In this document: positions 22,533 through 33,656 of the stretch, in pieces | Numbering within the stretch: the first letter of the stretch is position 1 | Layout: every line of letters begins with the position of its first letter | Notes under the pieces: model-generated | Databases searched by the model: none | Told to the model about the DNA's origin: nothing | What the model saw: only the letters and a program-made list of their open reading frames with translations | Program-made: the position numbers and the translations under genes | NCBI GenBank assembly: GCA_963576725.1 | Contig: OY755241.1 | Span: forward strand, 77,424,701-77,488,700 | DNA: 64,000 nt | Reading direction: 5' to 3' | Source: Azorinus chamasolen | Lineage: Eukaryota; Mollusca; Bivalvia; Cardiida; Solecurtidae

Positions 22533-23380
22533 AAGGATGAAATTATAAAATCATGCGAAACGTCCAGCATTTCTCCAGCGCGTAAGAGGCAAAGGCACTC
22601 GTCTAATCCTGACGTTGACAAAGCCATGTTCGAGTGGTTTAAGGAACAAAGATCCCAAAACGTTCCTATTAGCGGACCTTTACTTCTCCGGCAGTCAGAG
22701 AAAATGGCCAAAAAACTAGGAAACGATGATTTTAAGCCCACAGTGGGCTGGCTTGATCGATTCAAGTGCCGCTATGGAATTATGTGTAGAACTATTAGTG
22801 GAGAAAGTTCTGTGGTCAATCCAGAAGTCGAACAAGACTGGCTTATTTCAAAATTACCAACCCTTTTAAAAGAGTACAAACCAAGTGACATTTTTTAATG
22901 TTGATGAAACCGGTCTGTTTCACAAAGCTATGCCAACAAAAACTCTGCAGTTAAAAGGTGAGAGTTGCCATGGTGGTATTTAAACACTGTAAGGACAGAT
23001 TAACAGCCCTCTTAGGTTCCAATATGGATGGCACCGAAAAACTTAAACCTCTGGTTATTGGAAAATTTCAAAACCCAAGGTGTTTTAAAGGAGTTCAATC
23101 CCTGCCAGTACATTACAGATGGAATAAGAAAGCCTGGATGACTTCTGCGATCTTTGTTGATTGGCTAAGACTCATTGACAAAAAATTCAAGCGTGAAAAA
23201 CGCAAAGTTCTTATCCTTATGGATAATTGCGGCACTCATCCCCATCTTGATAACCTGGAAGCTGTTAAAATTGCATTTTTGCCTCCGAACACCACTAGCA
23301 AGCTTCAGCCCATGGACCAGGGAATCATTTACAATGTTAAAGTAAAGTACAGACAGGAGCTGATCGACTACAAACTACAG

Positions 23381-23938
23381 GTAAGCATACAGTTAAAAAT
23401 CTATTCTCCGCATCACACGGTAGAAATTGTCGTGTGCCCATTCTTTCAGCTGACAAAATCTAAATTAGTCTGCATCCAGATTAAACGCAGAATTGACAAA
23501 ATCTGTTTTAGATAAGACAACGGGAAACATAATGTGTGATCTGGGGTAACTTGTCTTACACGTGGTAGATCGTCATTTTATAACTGTGTAGCTTATTTGA
23601 GAATTTAAGCAGACGACAATTTCAACCCAAAACACTGAATGAATGAATGAATGAATGTTAACACTTTCCAAGTCATATAAATCCCATCTACTTTGCCCGT
23701 TACATCATGCATAATGTTCGTATTCATGAAATGTCGTCTGCAGCAATTTTAAAATGTTTGAACTGATATGAAAAGACTGGACAACAGTTTTGATCCTAAT
23801 CAGACACCGATTTCCTTGGCATCTGATATGGATCCAATCTGTCAAGAAATGTCATTCACAGGGGGTGTAGGGTTGTAAACATGAATATAATTACGTCAAC
23901 TCGAGCATAACGAAACCTCCGTATTTTTTCAGTTTCAG
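23381..23938 (+). other. Intron-like segment in the Tigger transposase
   Basis: Canonical donor CTACAG|GTAAGC at 23381 and acceptor TTTTTTCAGTTTCAG|GAG ending 23938. The frame is phase 0 on both sides (...YKLQ then EKKVEEN...). The segment is AT-rich with stops in all frames and a short (GAAT)n at 23636-23657. The family's catalytic-domain order continues across it, so a spliced intron is the simplest reading. An AT-rich insertion that mimics splice sites is possible. Confidence 0.65.
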
Positions 23939-24024
23939 GAGAAGAAAGTAGAAGAAAACGTGCACGTGCTGAAAGCCATTCGTCTGCTGCACACATCATG
24001 GCAAGGCGTTTCTCCCCTTTGTAT

Positions 24025-26231
24025 AACAAGAGGGCCATGAGGCCCTGAAGCGCTCAACTGAGATACCCCAGGGACGGGGCCATCGTTTGTACAACATTGG
24101 TAGAGAACCTCAAGGCAAAGCAGTATGCCATTAATTAAAGGTCTAAGCCTTATGGTTTCAGAGAAAAATGATATAGTTTTCCCATGAAAACTGATAAACC
24201 AGGGCCAAGTTTCGCCCAGAGGTCATGGTCGTAAGTTGAATAATCTTGGCAGAGGACCACAAGCCAAAGCTACATGCAAAATATCAAAGGTCTAGGCCTT
24301 ACAGTTTCAGAGAATTTTTTTTAAAGATTTTCCTATGAAAAACTGATAAGCCCTTGGGCGGGGCTACTTTTGGCCCGGGGGTCATAATATGAACAATCTT
24401 TGTAGAGGACCATTAGATCATGCTACATACCAACTATCAAAGGTCTAGGCCTTACAGTTTCAGAGAAGAAGAATGTTAAAGAGTTTCCTATGAAAAACTG
24501 ATAAGCCCTTGGGTGGGGCCATTTTTGACCCAGGGGTCATAATTTGAACAATCTTTGTAGAGGACAATTAGATCATGCTACATGCCAAATATCAAAGGTC
24601 TAGGCCTTACGGTTTCAGAGAAGAAGATTTTTAAAGATGTTCCTATGAAAAACTGATAAGCCCTTGGGCGGGGCCATTTTTGGCCCGGGGGTCATAATTT
24701 GAACAATTTCTGTAGAGGACCATTAGATCATGCTACATGCCAAATATCAAAGGTCTAGGCCTTACAGTTTCAGAGAAGAAGATTTTTAAAGATTTTCCTA
24801 TAAACAAGAGGGCCATGAGGCCCTGAAGCGCTCACCTGAGATACCCCAGGGGCGGGGCCATCATTTGTACAACCTTGGTAGAGAACCACAAGGCAAAGCA
24901 GTATGCCATTAATTAAAGGTCTAAGCCTTATGGCTTCAGAGAAAAATAATATATTTTTCCCATGAAAAACTGATAAGCCAGGGCCAAGTTTCGCCCAGAG
25001 GTCATGGTCGTAAGTTGAACAATCTTTGTAGAGGATCATTAGATCATGCTACATGCCAAATATCAAAGGTCTAGGCCTTACAGTTTCAGAAGAAGAATGT
25101 TAAAGATGTTCCTATGAAAAACTGATAAGCCCTTGGGCGGGGCCATTTTTGGCCTGGGGTCATAATTTGAACAATCTTTGTAGAGGACCATTACATCATG
25201 CTACATGCCAAATATCAAAGGTCTAGGCCTTACAGTTTCAGAGAAGAAGAATGTTAAAGAGTTTCCTATGAAAAACTGATAAGCCCTTGGGCGGGGCCAT
25301 TTTTGGCCCAGGGGTCATAATTTGAACAATATTTGTAGAGGACAATTAGATCATGCTACATGCCAAATATCAAAGGTCTAGGCCTTACAGTTTCAGAGAA
25401 GAAGATTTTTAAAGATGTTCCTATGAAAAACTGATAAGCCCTTGGACCGGCCATTTTTGGCCCGGGGGTCATAATTTGTACAGTCTTTGTAGAGGACCAC
25501 CAGATCATGCCACATGCCAAATATCAAAGGTCTAGGCCTTACAGTTTCAGAAGAAGATTTTTAAAGATTTTCCAATGAAAAACTGATAAGCCCTTGGGTG
25601 GGGCCATTTTTGGCCCAGGGGTCATAATTTGAACTATCAAAGGTCAAGGCCTTACAGTTTCAGAGAAGAAGAATGTTAAAGAGTTTCCTATGAAAAACTG
25701 ATAAGCCCTTGGGCTGGGTCATTTTTGGCCCGGGGGTCATAATTTGAACAATCTTTGTAGAGAACCATAAGATCATGCTACATGCCAAATATCAAAGATC
25801 TAGGCCTTACAGTTTCAGAGAAGAAGATTTTTAAAGATTTTCCTACGAAAAACTGATAAGCCCTTGGGTGGGGCCATTTTTGGCCCAGGGGTCATAATTT
25901 GAACAATATTTGTAGAGGACCATTAGATCATGCTACATGCCAAATATCAAAGGTCTAGGCCTTACAGTTTCAGAGAAGAAGATTTTTAAAGATTTTCCTA
26001 TGAAAAACTGATAAGCCCTTGGGCGGGGCCATTTTTGGCCCGGGGGTCATAATGTGAACGTTTCGTTCCCCCTAGCCACTGATGCTTCTGACAAAATTTG
26101 GTTAAAAACGGGTCAGCAGTTTCAGAGGAGATGTCGTTTGAAAATGTGGACGGACACCGGACGCCGGACGGACGCCGGACAAATAGCGGTCACAATAGCT
26201 CATCCTGAGCCTTCGGCTCAGGTGAGCTAAA
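24025..26231 (+). mobile_element. Family A pearl-type element A4, with two heads
   Basis: Starts AACAAGAGGGCCATGAGGCC at 24025 and again at 24803, so the element carries an internal second 5' end, pointing to self-insertion or unequal recombination. About fourteen 155-bp core units follow. The 3' end is (GGACGCC)n plus hairpin TCATCCTGAGCC/GGCTCAGGTGAG and CTAAAAA. It interrupts Tigger between SPLCI and KTFKKAG. Confidence 0.88.
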
Positions 26232-26677
26232 AAACTTTCAAAAAAGCTGGATTTGTTCCGTCAATAACAGCGTCAGCACTTTACGATGACGATGATGATT
26301 TCACTCTAGAGGAGGAATTACCTTTGTCAGCTCTTGCATCCCGGCTGCAGCAAACGGCATGTGACGTCACAGCAGCAGAATATGTTAATATTGACTCGAG
26401 CCTCATAGTGACAGAAATTCGATCAGACGATATCATTTCAGCATTTTCCGCTAAAAATACTGTTGAATCTGATGACGATACAGATGAGGAGTGTTTACCC
26501 GTGCCCACATATGCGGAGTCTTTGTCCGCTATAGACACTTTGCACCGGGCATTGGAGCAACAACCAAATACTCCAGAGGATTTTTTTAAAACGCTGACAT
26601 GTATGAAACAATTTTTTGGCAAGTGTCAAGTCTCAGCGTGTGTCCAAAAGCAAATGACTGATTTTTTTCACAAATGA

Positions 26678-26883
26678 GTAAGCTGTTTGATGTGTAATGT
26701 ACATTTTGGGAATTATTCGTTCGTTTGTCTGAAGTACTGTACGTGTATAATAAAGTTTGGAACAGTCGTGTGCCAGAGTCATAATTTATAGCAAACTTCG
26801 TACTATCAATATAGCGAATAATGTTTATAGCGAAGTAAATCCTCCAGTCCCTTGGAATTCGTTATAACCGAGTTTTACTGTAT
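26678..26883 (+). mobile_element. Tigger 3' untranslated region and right terminal repeat
   Basis: AATAAA at 26749-26754 fits a polyadenylation signal 72 bp after the transposase stop. The end CGTTATAACCGAGTTTTACTG plus TA is the inverse of a CAGTAAAACTCGGTTATAACG-type pogo/Tigger terminal repeat. No matching left terminus was found upstream of 16434. Confidence 0.65.
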
Positions 26884-27003
26884 AGCTTTCCTGAGCACTT
26901 CAGGAGCCTTCTCCTGCATTTTCACTTTGGCTTTACCCCCCCGACGCAAAATGAAATATAGCTTTCCTGAGCACTTCAGGAGCCTTCTCCTGCATTTTCA
27001 CTT
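26881..27003 (+). repeat. 76-bp direct duplication
   Basis: TATAGCTTTCCTGAGCACTT at 26881 recurs at 26957 and both continue as CAGGAGCCTTCTCCTGCATT. It immediately abuts the Tigger right end. Confidence 0.8.
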
Positions 27004-27535
27004 GGGTGACGTTGGGTCTGTCATTCACGTGTTTTTTTACAATTATACTCGAGTTGTATGTCATACATGATGAGCTGTGTTTCAAACAAACCAGTTGTAG
27101 AACATGTCCATAAAATTTACATTCAGTTTATTATTGAATACATTCAACATTGCCAGATTAATTTCTTGTCAAACACAAGCAATGATAAAACTCACACGTT
27201 TTAAAAATGAAATCAAATGGAACTCGGTGATCACAAATAAAGATACAAAATTTGATTTAAAGTTGGCATGGTATTGTAACAGTTAACTTTCTAGACAAAA
27301 TTTACCAAAGTTCACATTACAGTCACTTAATTTCTAGTCAAAGTTCACATTCAAACTCTGATTCTCATTACTTTTTTATGTTAATAAACCATCTTCTAAT
27401 TCATTAAACTGGTTTATTAAAAAAACAAAATATAACTTTTCTGAATCGATACATCTTGACCAGTTCCTTTAACATTACCTATGAATAGCTATTGACAGAC
27501 AACTTTCTGCTGAATACTTGACATTACAGGTTTGG
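27004..27535. other. No recognised feature
   Basis: AT-rich; no ORF longer than 75 codons and no element end. It may be intronic or downstream sequence of the minus-strand gene candidate. Confidence 0.45.
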
Positions 27536-27854
27536 TGAAGTGTCTGGTAATAAAGGAGAAACAATAATTAGTTACAAACAAGCAAACCGCACAGAAACTT
27601 TACACTTAACATGACTTACGCACTGTAAGACAATCCCTAATGATGTTTAAGTTGGTTAGCAAAATCCGTTGTAGAATCACACTCACTTTGATAGCCAACT
27701 GTCAAGCAGCTTGAGTATAGACATGGCTTCAACAAACTCGATCATACTCCATGATTGGTCTCCAAAGATACAAGATTGATGTAGCACTTTGATGTGCTAC
27801 CTATACAGACACACACACTCTCTCTTACACACAAACAAGAAAATAAAAACCTAC

Positions 27855-27947
27855 CTTTTGTCGGAGTCTCAATGTCTGCATTCTCTTCCATTGGGCTATT
27901 TGGTCTGTCATTTGTAACAAAGTTCCCTGCTGTGGTTGGTGAAGTGT
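27855..27947 (-). CDS. Exon candidate (duplicated symmetric exon, copy 1)
   Basis: On the minus strand: acceptor TTTCTCCTTTATTACCAG, a 93-nt open stretch, donor AAAAG|GTAGGT. It begins and ends in phase 1, so it can be gained or lost without a frame change. It encodes TSPTTAGNFVTNDRPNSPME followed by ENADIETPTK, polar and proline-containing, probably a linker. The domain is unknown. Copy 2 at 28261-28371 shares the last 20 residues almost exactly. Neighbouring minus-strand exon candidates at 33657 and 36123 have compatible phases. Confidence 0.5.
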
Positions 27948-28260
27948 CTGGTAATAAAGGAGAAACAATTCAATTAGTTACAGGGAAGGAAACGCCACAG
28001 AAAGTTTACACTTAACATGACTTACGCACTGTAACACAATCCCTAATAAAGTTTAAGTTGGTTGGCAGAACCCATTGTAGAATCACACTCACTTTGATAG
28101 CCAACTGTCAAGCAGCTTGAGTATAGACATGGCTTCAACAAACTCGATCATACTCCATGATTGGTCTCCAAAGATACAAGAATGATGTAGCACTTTGATG
28201 TGCTACCTATACAGACACACACACTCTCTCTTACACACAAACAAGAAAATAAAAACCTAC

Positions 28261-28371
28261 CTTTTGTCGGAGTCTCAATGTCTGCATTCTCTTCCATTGG
28301 GCTATTTGGTCTTTCATTTGCCGCAAAGTTCCTTGTGGTGGTCACAGGGGTCTGGACCGCCTCATGGGGGT
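28261..28371 (-). CDS. Exon candidate (duplicated symmetric exon, copy 2)
   Basis: Donor AAAAG|GTAGGT as in copy 1. The acceptor is less certain: TACATGTAG at 28372-28373 gives a 111-nt phase 1-1 exon (PHEAVQTPVTTTRNFAANER, then PNSPMEENADIETPTK); a nearer CAG at 28352-28353 would break the phase. The sequence upstream of its acceptor is the arm of a foldback element whose other arm (about 32560-32610, plus strand) still encodes YIVHVDPHEVVQTP. Confidence 0.45.
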
Positions 28372-28978
28372 CTACATGTACTATATAATTAAAGGGTTCC
28401 AACTAACAGAATGGATATCTGTGTACCACGAGTACAAATATGAATGTAACTCTTACAATTTAAATAATTTCGTAATTCTTTCGGCTATTGAAAGCCAATA
28501 TATTTTTCTATCAAATAAATATAATCTTATAACGGTAACTTATGAACAAGTATCAATCCAACAACGATTTTCACAAAATTTCACCTGTTTTTAGGGTCAT
28601 CGACAAACGTCAGTTCACTCCGGTTTCACTATATCACAGCAATAACCTGGCAATTTGCAGTTCAAACAAGAGTACCGCATACGGTACATAATACGCCCAC
28701 TTGCAAATGTTCTCCGATTCAACATGCCTCATAAGTGTTGACATTTTCTAATCTGTGCTTCAGATCTTGATTTCCATATTAAGGTGATATTTTTTTTTTA
28801 AAAAATTGAAGTAAATATCATTTCAAATGAAAAGTTATGGCCATCCTCATATTTGCATAGATTTGCATTATTTTTTTAAGTGCAAGGGCCATAACTCCGA
28901 AACAACAAATCAAATGATCCTCAGAATCAACTTAGCTTCAGGTCTTGATGCATTAAACATGTGTATGAAGTTTCATTC

Positions 28979-29285
28979 TAGCACACCTAGCGCAAACATC
29001 TACATAAACAAAGAAAGGACGTATCTATGTTTGAATTCTCGATAAAACACCGCACGCGCTGTAACGGCTTAACGTGACGTAATATGGCTTCGAAAATTCG
29101 TACGCCAAGAAACGTAGTGCCGTTGTGACGGTGCAAATCATAGTTAAATTGAAGTGTTAGAATCGAAATAATAAATTTATACCAGTGTTTTATCTGCAAT
29201 CAAACACGGGTAGTCGTTGCTACGCATCTCAACTCCTACCAGTGTTCGATTGCACGATAAAACACTGGTATGAATTTATTATTTC
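28979..29285. mobile_element. Foldback-bearing insertion in C2
   Basis: Foreign sequence breaks the unit GAAGTTTCATTAATATCTG. Its right part is a hairpin: GAAATAATAAATTTATACCA at 29165 answered by TGGTATGAATTTATTATTTC ending 29285, with GTGTTTTATC / GATAAAACAC. The left part (28995-29155) is CpG-rich and unrecognised. A short ATT duplication may flank it. Confidence 0.6.
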
Positions 29286-30462
29286 TTGATTAATATCTGT
29301 CAAACAGTTTAGACATCAGCGGACAAACTATTTGCATATATTTGCATTATTTTTTAAGTAAAAGGGCCATAACTCCAAAACGACAAATCAAATAAACCTC
29401 AAAATCTACTCAGCTTCAGATCTTGATGCATTAAACATTTTTGTGAAGTTTCATTAATATCTCTCAAATAGTTTTCCCAGAAAACAGCGGACAAACTATT
29501 TGCATATTTTTTAGGACAAGGGCCATAACTCTGAAATGAAAAATCAATTGAACCTCAGAATCAACTCGGCTTTAGATCTTGATGCATTAAACATTTTTGT
29601 GAAGTTTTATTAATATCTGTCAAATAGTTTTCCTAGAAAACAGCGGACAAACTATTTGAATGTATTTGCATTATTTTTGAAGGACAAGGGCCATAACTCT
29701 GATAAGAAAAATCAAATGATCCTCAGAATCAATTCAGTTTCAGATCTTGATGCATTAAACATTTTTGTGAAGTTTCATTAATATCTTTTGAATAGTTTTC
29801 CCAGAAAACAGCAGACAAACTATTTGCATGAATTTGCATTATTTTTTTAAGGACAAGGGCCATAACTCTGAAAAGAAAAATCAAATGATCCTCAAAATCA
29901 ATTCAGTTTCAGATCTTGATGCATTAAACATTTGTGTGAAGTTTCATTAATATCTCTCAAATAGTTTTTCCAGAAAACAGCTGACAAGCTGTTTGCATAT
30001 ATTTTAAGGACAAGGGCCATAACTCTGAAATGAAAAATCCAATGAACCTCAGAATCAACTCAGCTTCAGATCTTGATGCATTAAACATTTGTGTGAAGTT
30101 TCATTAATATCTGTCAAATAATTTTCCCAGAAAACAGCAGACAAACTATCTGCATGTATTTGCACTATTTTTAAGTAAAAGGGCCATAACTCCAAAACGA
30201 CAGATCAAATGAACCTCAGAATCGACTCGGCTTCAGATCTTGATGCATTTGCCATTTGTGTGAAGTTTCATTAATATCTTTCAAATAGTTTTCCCAGAAA
30301 ACGGCGGACAAACTATTTGCATTTTTTTAAAACAAGGGCAACAACTCTGAAATGAAAAATCAAATGAACCTCAGAATCAACTCAGCTTCAGATCTTGATG
30401 CATTAAACATTCGTGTGAAGTTTCATTAATATCTGTCTAATAGTTTTCCCAGAAAACAGCGG

Positions 30463-31574
30463 TAAGCGTGAAACGATTAATCGCGATGTGAATTGAACCG
30501 CGATCTTTTGCCCTCGATTCGGTTCGGTTCAATTCGGTTCAACAGATTCGATTTTTATTATAAAAGGCTAGTTTCTTGATGATTGGTAGCGAAATGAAAC
30601 TAACCTATGAAAATTCGCCGTGAAAAGTCGAAATACTTGTTTTCCCGCATTACAGCTGTCAAAACAAACATACTCATCGAATTCTGATAGACCCAAATCG
30701 ATTGGATGAAGGCCAACTGTTTCAGCCAATCAAATAACACGTTGCAATCGTTGCACTTAGTCTGATTGTCTGGGCGCTTTATTCAAGCGTCTTTGTGGTC
30801 TCTCAAAATGTCGGATGCTGAAGCTGTCAATCTACGTGCTACCCCGAAAAACTATCGCTCCAAAATGCGGAGATTTCAGATTTCGCGAGAGCAACAACAC
30901 AAATAAAGCAACATGTAAGATTATTTTACAAATATTCTCTGCAACACAGGAAATACGACAAATCTGTCAAATCGTATGGAACGGAAACACGGTATTGCAA
31001 TTTACATTTCGTATTCTTTCAGTAAACTTGGTTGCAAATTTGTGTATGCTTAAAATTAATGAAGCTGTGTATTGATAACTGGCTAAAATATACTCGCAGC
31101 AATGTCTAGTGCTTTTTGCTCAGAGACAGGGAGATGTCATATCTCTCTTCAACTGATAGCTATCTGTATCAGATGAAGAGAGACATAACATCTCCTCCAA
31201 ATCTTTTTTCAGAAAAAATTACATGTTCTACAGAGTAAGGCTGTTTAGTCAATTAGACAATTAGCCAAGACTGATTATGTTAGCGTTACCATTTTGCTTG
31301 GTTTTAGTGACCAGTTATAAAAATGAACTTCCAAAAACAAACTGCAGAAAGGTTTGGCTGTTAAAGTCAGATCTATCTGTGACTAGGCTATTATGATTTT
31401 TTCCACCTGTATATGTCCAAGCAGTCTGTTTTCAGAGTTGTTAATACACAGGATTTATTCTACATAGTGCATTCTTTTTATTACAATCTTAAATCGAATC
31501 GAATCGAAAAATAATCGAATCGTGTTGTAAAAAATCGAAATCGAATCGAATTTTTTTGAATTGTTTCATCCCTA
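30463..31574 (+). mobile_element. hAT-like nonautonomous transposon with BED-finger remnant
   Basis: An 8-bp duplication AACAGCGG flanks it (30455-30462, 31575-31582), interrupting a family C unit. The ends TAAGCGTGAAACGAT and the inverse of ATTGTTTCATCCCTA (TAGGGATGAAACAAT) form an imperfect terminal repeat. Subterminal ATCG/GATTCGATT repeats are typical. Inside, ATG at 30808 opens MSDAEAVNLRATPKNYRSK; after a shift, CGDFRFRESNNTNKATCK follows, resembling an N-terminal BED zinc finger of hAT transposases. The rest of the transposase is missing. Length 1112 bp. Confidence 0.8.
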
Positions 31575-32629
31575 AACAGCGGACAAACTATTTGCATGTA
31601 TTTGCACTATTTTTAAGTAAAAGGGCCATAACTCCGAAACGACAAATCAAATGAACCTCAGAACCGACTCAGCTTCAGATCTTGATGCATTAAACATTTG
31701 TGTGAAGTTTCATTAATATCTTTTGAATAGTTTTCCCAGAAAACAGCGGACAAACTATTTGCATTTTTTTAAAACATGGGCCATAACTCTGAAATGAAAA
31801 ATCAAATAAACCTCAGAATCAACTCAGCTTCAGATCTTCATGCTTTAAACATTTGTGTGAAGTTTTATTAATATCTGTCAAATTGTTTTCCCAGAAAACA
31901 GTGGACAAACAAAATGTTGACGGACGAACGAACGAACGAAAGAACGAACGAACGGATGGACAGGGCCACGACAATATACGACCACCTTTATTAATTCTAA
32001 CACCCACCTCCAATTATTTAGTCCCCAACATCAAAAGAATGATGTAAAACTAGCGAGTTTTGTCAGTTTACTTCATATCGTCGAGGAAGGAGCCATTGTA
32101 CGTGACATCATGGATTTTCCAACTTTTCCTTCGCTCATCCAATGAAATGGCTCCATTCAAATTTGTTGCAAAATAGCAGCATACGAAATAGAAACATAAC
32201 GACAGACGGGACAGCCGCTGTTGCTAGTTGCTTATTTATTAATAGGACAAAACAAATGGAGAGTGGTGATATAATTGGGGTGTTTTATTCAACCACGCCA
32301 TCTTTTGAACTGAAAATCGCCAGGTTATGGCTGTGATATAGTGACCCAGAAAACACGTGAAATTTTGAGAAAATCGTTGTTGGATCGATAATTGCGCGAA
32401 AGTTACTGTGAGAAGATTATATTTATTTGATAGTAAAATATATTGGCTTTCAATAGCCGAAAGAGTTACAAAATTATCATTGAAATTGCAAGAGTTACAT
32501 TCATATCTGTACTTGTGGTACACGGATGTTCGTTCTGTTAGTTGGAACCCTTGTTATTATATAGTACATGTAGACCCCCATGAAGTGGTCCAGACCCCTG
32601 TGGTGGTGGTTGGTAAAGATGCTTAAGCT

Positions 32630-32810
32630 TGTCAGCAGAATCCATTTTAGAATCAAACTTACTTTGACAGTCAAATGTGAAACAGCTTGGGCATAGACAT
32701 TGGTTCAACAAACTCAATCACACTATTGGTCTCAAAAGATACAAGAACGATGTAGCACTTTGATGTGCTACCTAAACAGACACACTCTATCTCTTACACA
32801 GTTCGAGCAT
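32630..32810. repeat. Third copy of the 404-bp duplication unit, partial
   Basis: CAGAATCCATTTTAGAATCA, GTAGCACTTTGATGTGCTAC and CAGACACACTCTATCTCTTA match 27660-27830 and 28065-28235, with more divergence. The exon itself is absent. Confidence 0.6.
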
Positions 32811-32950
32811 TGACATACAAACACCACAGAAACTTTACATCTAACATGGCTATTGCATATAATGCAAATTATTTGCTTTCAAAAGAACAAATATTTTTGA
32901 CTGATATAAATAAGCATCACAACATTTCAATTAATGTCCTATTATTACTA

Positions 32951-33610
32951 AACAAGAGGCCCAAGATGGCCCTTAATCACTCATCTGAGAGAAACCAACT
33001 CATTATCTGTGGCTCAGGTTTGAACAAGACAATGTTAACATGATAACCATGGTGAGATTTGACCAAGTGGTCTTCTTTTTGGATCAATGCATTGCTATCA
33101 ATCATAACAAGCATTCTGGTAAAGTTTAAGGTAGATTGTGTTGAAAATGCAACTACTACACTGTTAATATTATTTTTCTAAGATTTGACCTAGTGAACTA
33201 CTTTATGACTGCCAAACCCATGTAAGAACTCAATCAGATATTATCAAGCCAAACATTCTGACCGCGTTTGAGGAAGATTAGATAAAAAATGTTCCCCGGA
33301 CCCCTAGGGAAAAAGATTTTTCCAAGAGTTGACCTAGTGACTTACTTTTTGACCAGATCCCACCAATGTTCAACTCGATCAAGATATCATCAAGACACAT
33401 TCTGACTAAGTTTGAGGGAGATTGTGCCAAAAGTGTGGCCCCTAGACTGTAAACAAGATTAGGGACAATATTTGAACAATGTTGATAGTGGAAGAAGGCC
33501 GGACAAAATGGTGTCCACGGACAGACAGATAACCTGATTCCATTATAACCCCCCCCCCCCCCCCCCCCCCCAAACAAACAAAAACTTTGTTTGGGGGTGG
33601 GGGTTTAATA
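32951..33610 (+). mobile_element. Family F pearl-type element
   Basis: Starts AACAAGAGGCCCAAGATGGC (hairpin GGCCC/GGCC). Internal units of about 120 bp share GATTTGACC/AGTTGACCTAGTGA. It ends with GGACAGACAGATAACC, a run of 23 C (33549-33571) and AAACAAAGTTT-type pairing GGGGGTGGGGGTTTAATA. The poly-C and the G-rich arm form the terminal hairpin. Confidence 0.7.
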
Positions 33611-33656
33611 ATAAAGAATGGCAACCGTAAAACACAAATATTATTAAATATTTTAC

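Larger units (their letters stand above)
16434..26677 (+). pseudogene. Pogo/Tigger (CENP-B-like) transposase, shattered by four pearl-type insertions
   Basis: Collinear pieces of one Tc1/mariner-superfamily transposase lie on the plus strand. (1) Possible start 16434-16484 (MEKLKKKKVCSSSSVQ, then TGA). (2) 19499-19567, RKAISLDTKYQIIKCVKDSG, the CENP-B/Psq helix-turn-helix. (3) 20491-20553, KDIAADF then, after a +1 shift, YNVLPNTLSTILK. (4) 22530-23380, second DNA-binding domain and DDE domain. (5) 23939-24025, VLKAIRLLHTSWQGVSPLC. (6) 26231-26677, TFKKAGFVPS to the C-terminal FFHK and stop. Catalytic residues are visible: NVDETGLF (22897 on), LILMDNCGTHP and SKLQPMDQG, with 30 residues between the second and third Asp (DD30D). 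Defects: an extra base in the T run 22891-22896, a shift at 22978-22981, the shift near 20512, a stop at 16482, plus the insertions at 16487, 19566, 20554 and 24025. The residue joins across the insertions are seamless and in frame. It cannot encode an active transposase. Confidence 0.88.
27536..28371 (-). repeat. 404-bp tandem duplication carrying an exon
   Basis: TGTCTGGTAATAAAGGAGAA occurs at 27541 and 27945. The following 390 bp (TTGTAGAATCACACTCACTT, TTGATGTGCTACCTA, CACACACTCTCTCTTACACA) recur at the same 404-bp spacing. A third, partial copy without the exon body lies in the same orientation at about 32630-32810. Confidence 0.8.
28665..31993 (+). mobile_element. Family C pearl-type element C2, twice interrupted
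   Basis: Same head as C1 (AACAAGAGTACCGCATACGG) and about ten 160-bp units. (ACGAACGA)n at 31919-31955, then CAATATACGACCACCTTTATT, where the terminal hairpin is cut short. Two insertions: a hairpin element (28979-29285) and a hAT-like element (30463-31574). Confidence 0.85.
28340..32612. mobile_element. Large foldback, one arm split by pearl element C2
   Basis: Left arm about 28340-28664 and right arm about 32300-32612 are inverted copies: TCTACATGTACTATATAATT against TTATATAGTACATGTAGACC, AAAGCCAATATATTTT against AAATATATTGGCTTTC, and CAATAACCTGGCAATTTGCA against AATCGCCAGGTTATGGCTG. C2 interrupts the left arm at GTTCAAA/AGATGG. About 250 bp of spacer (32045-32295) hold no recognised feature. 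Confidence 0.7.

Noticed and set aside
16487..26231. Pearl-type insertions in the Tigger frame as spliced introns (introner-like)
   Set aside because: Their ends are AACAAG and CTAAAAA, without GT-AG at the junctions, and copies occur outside genes.
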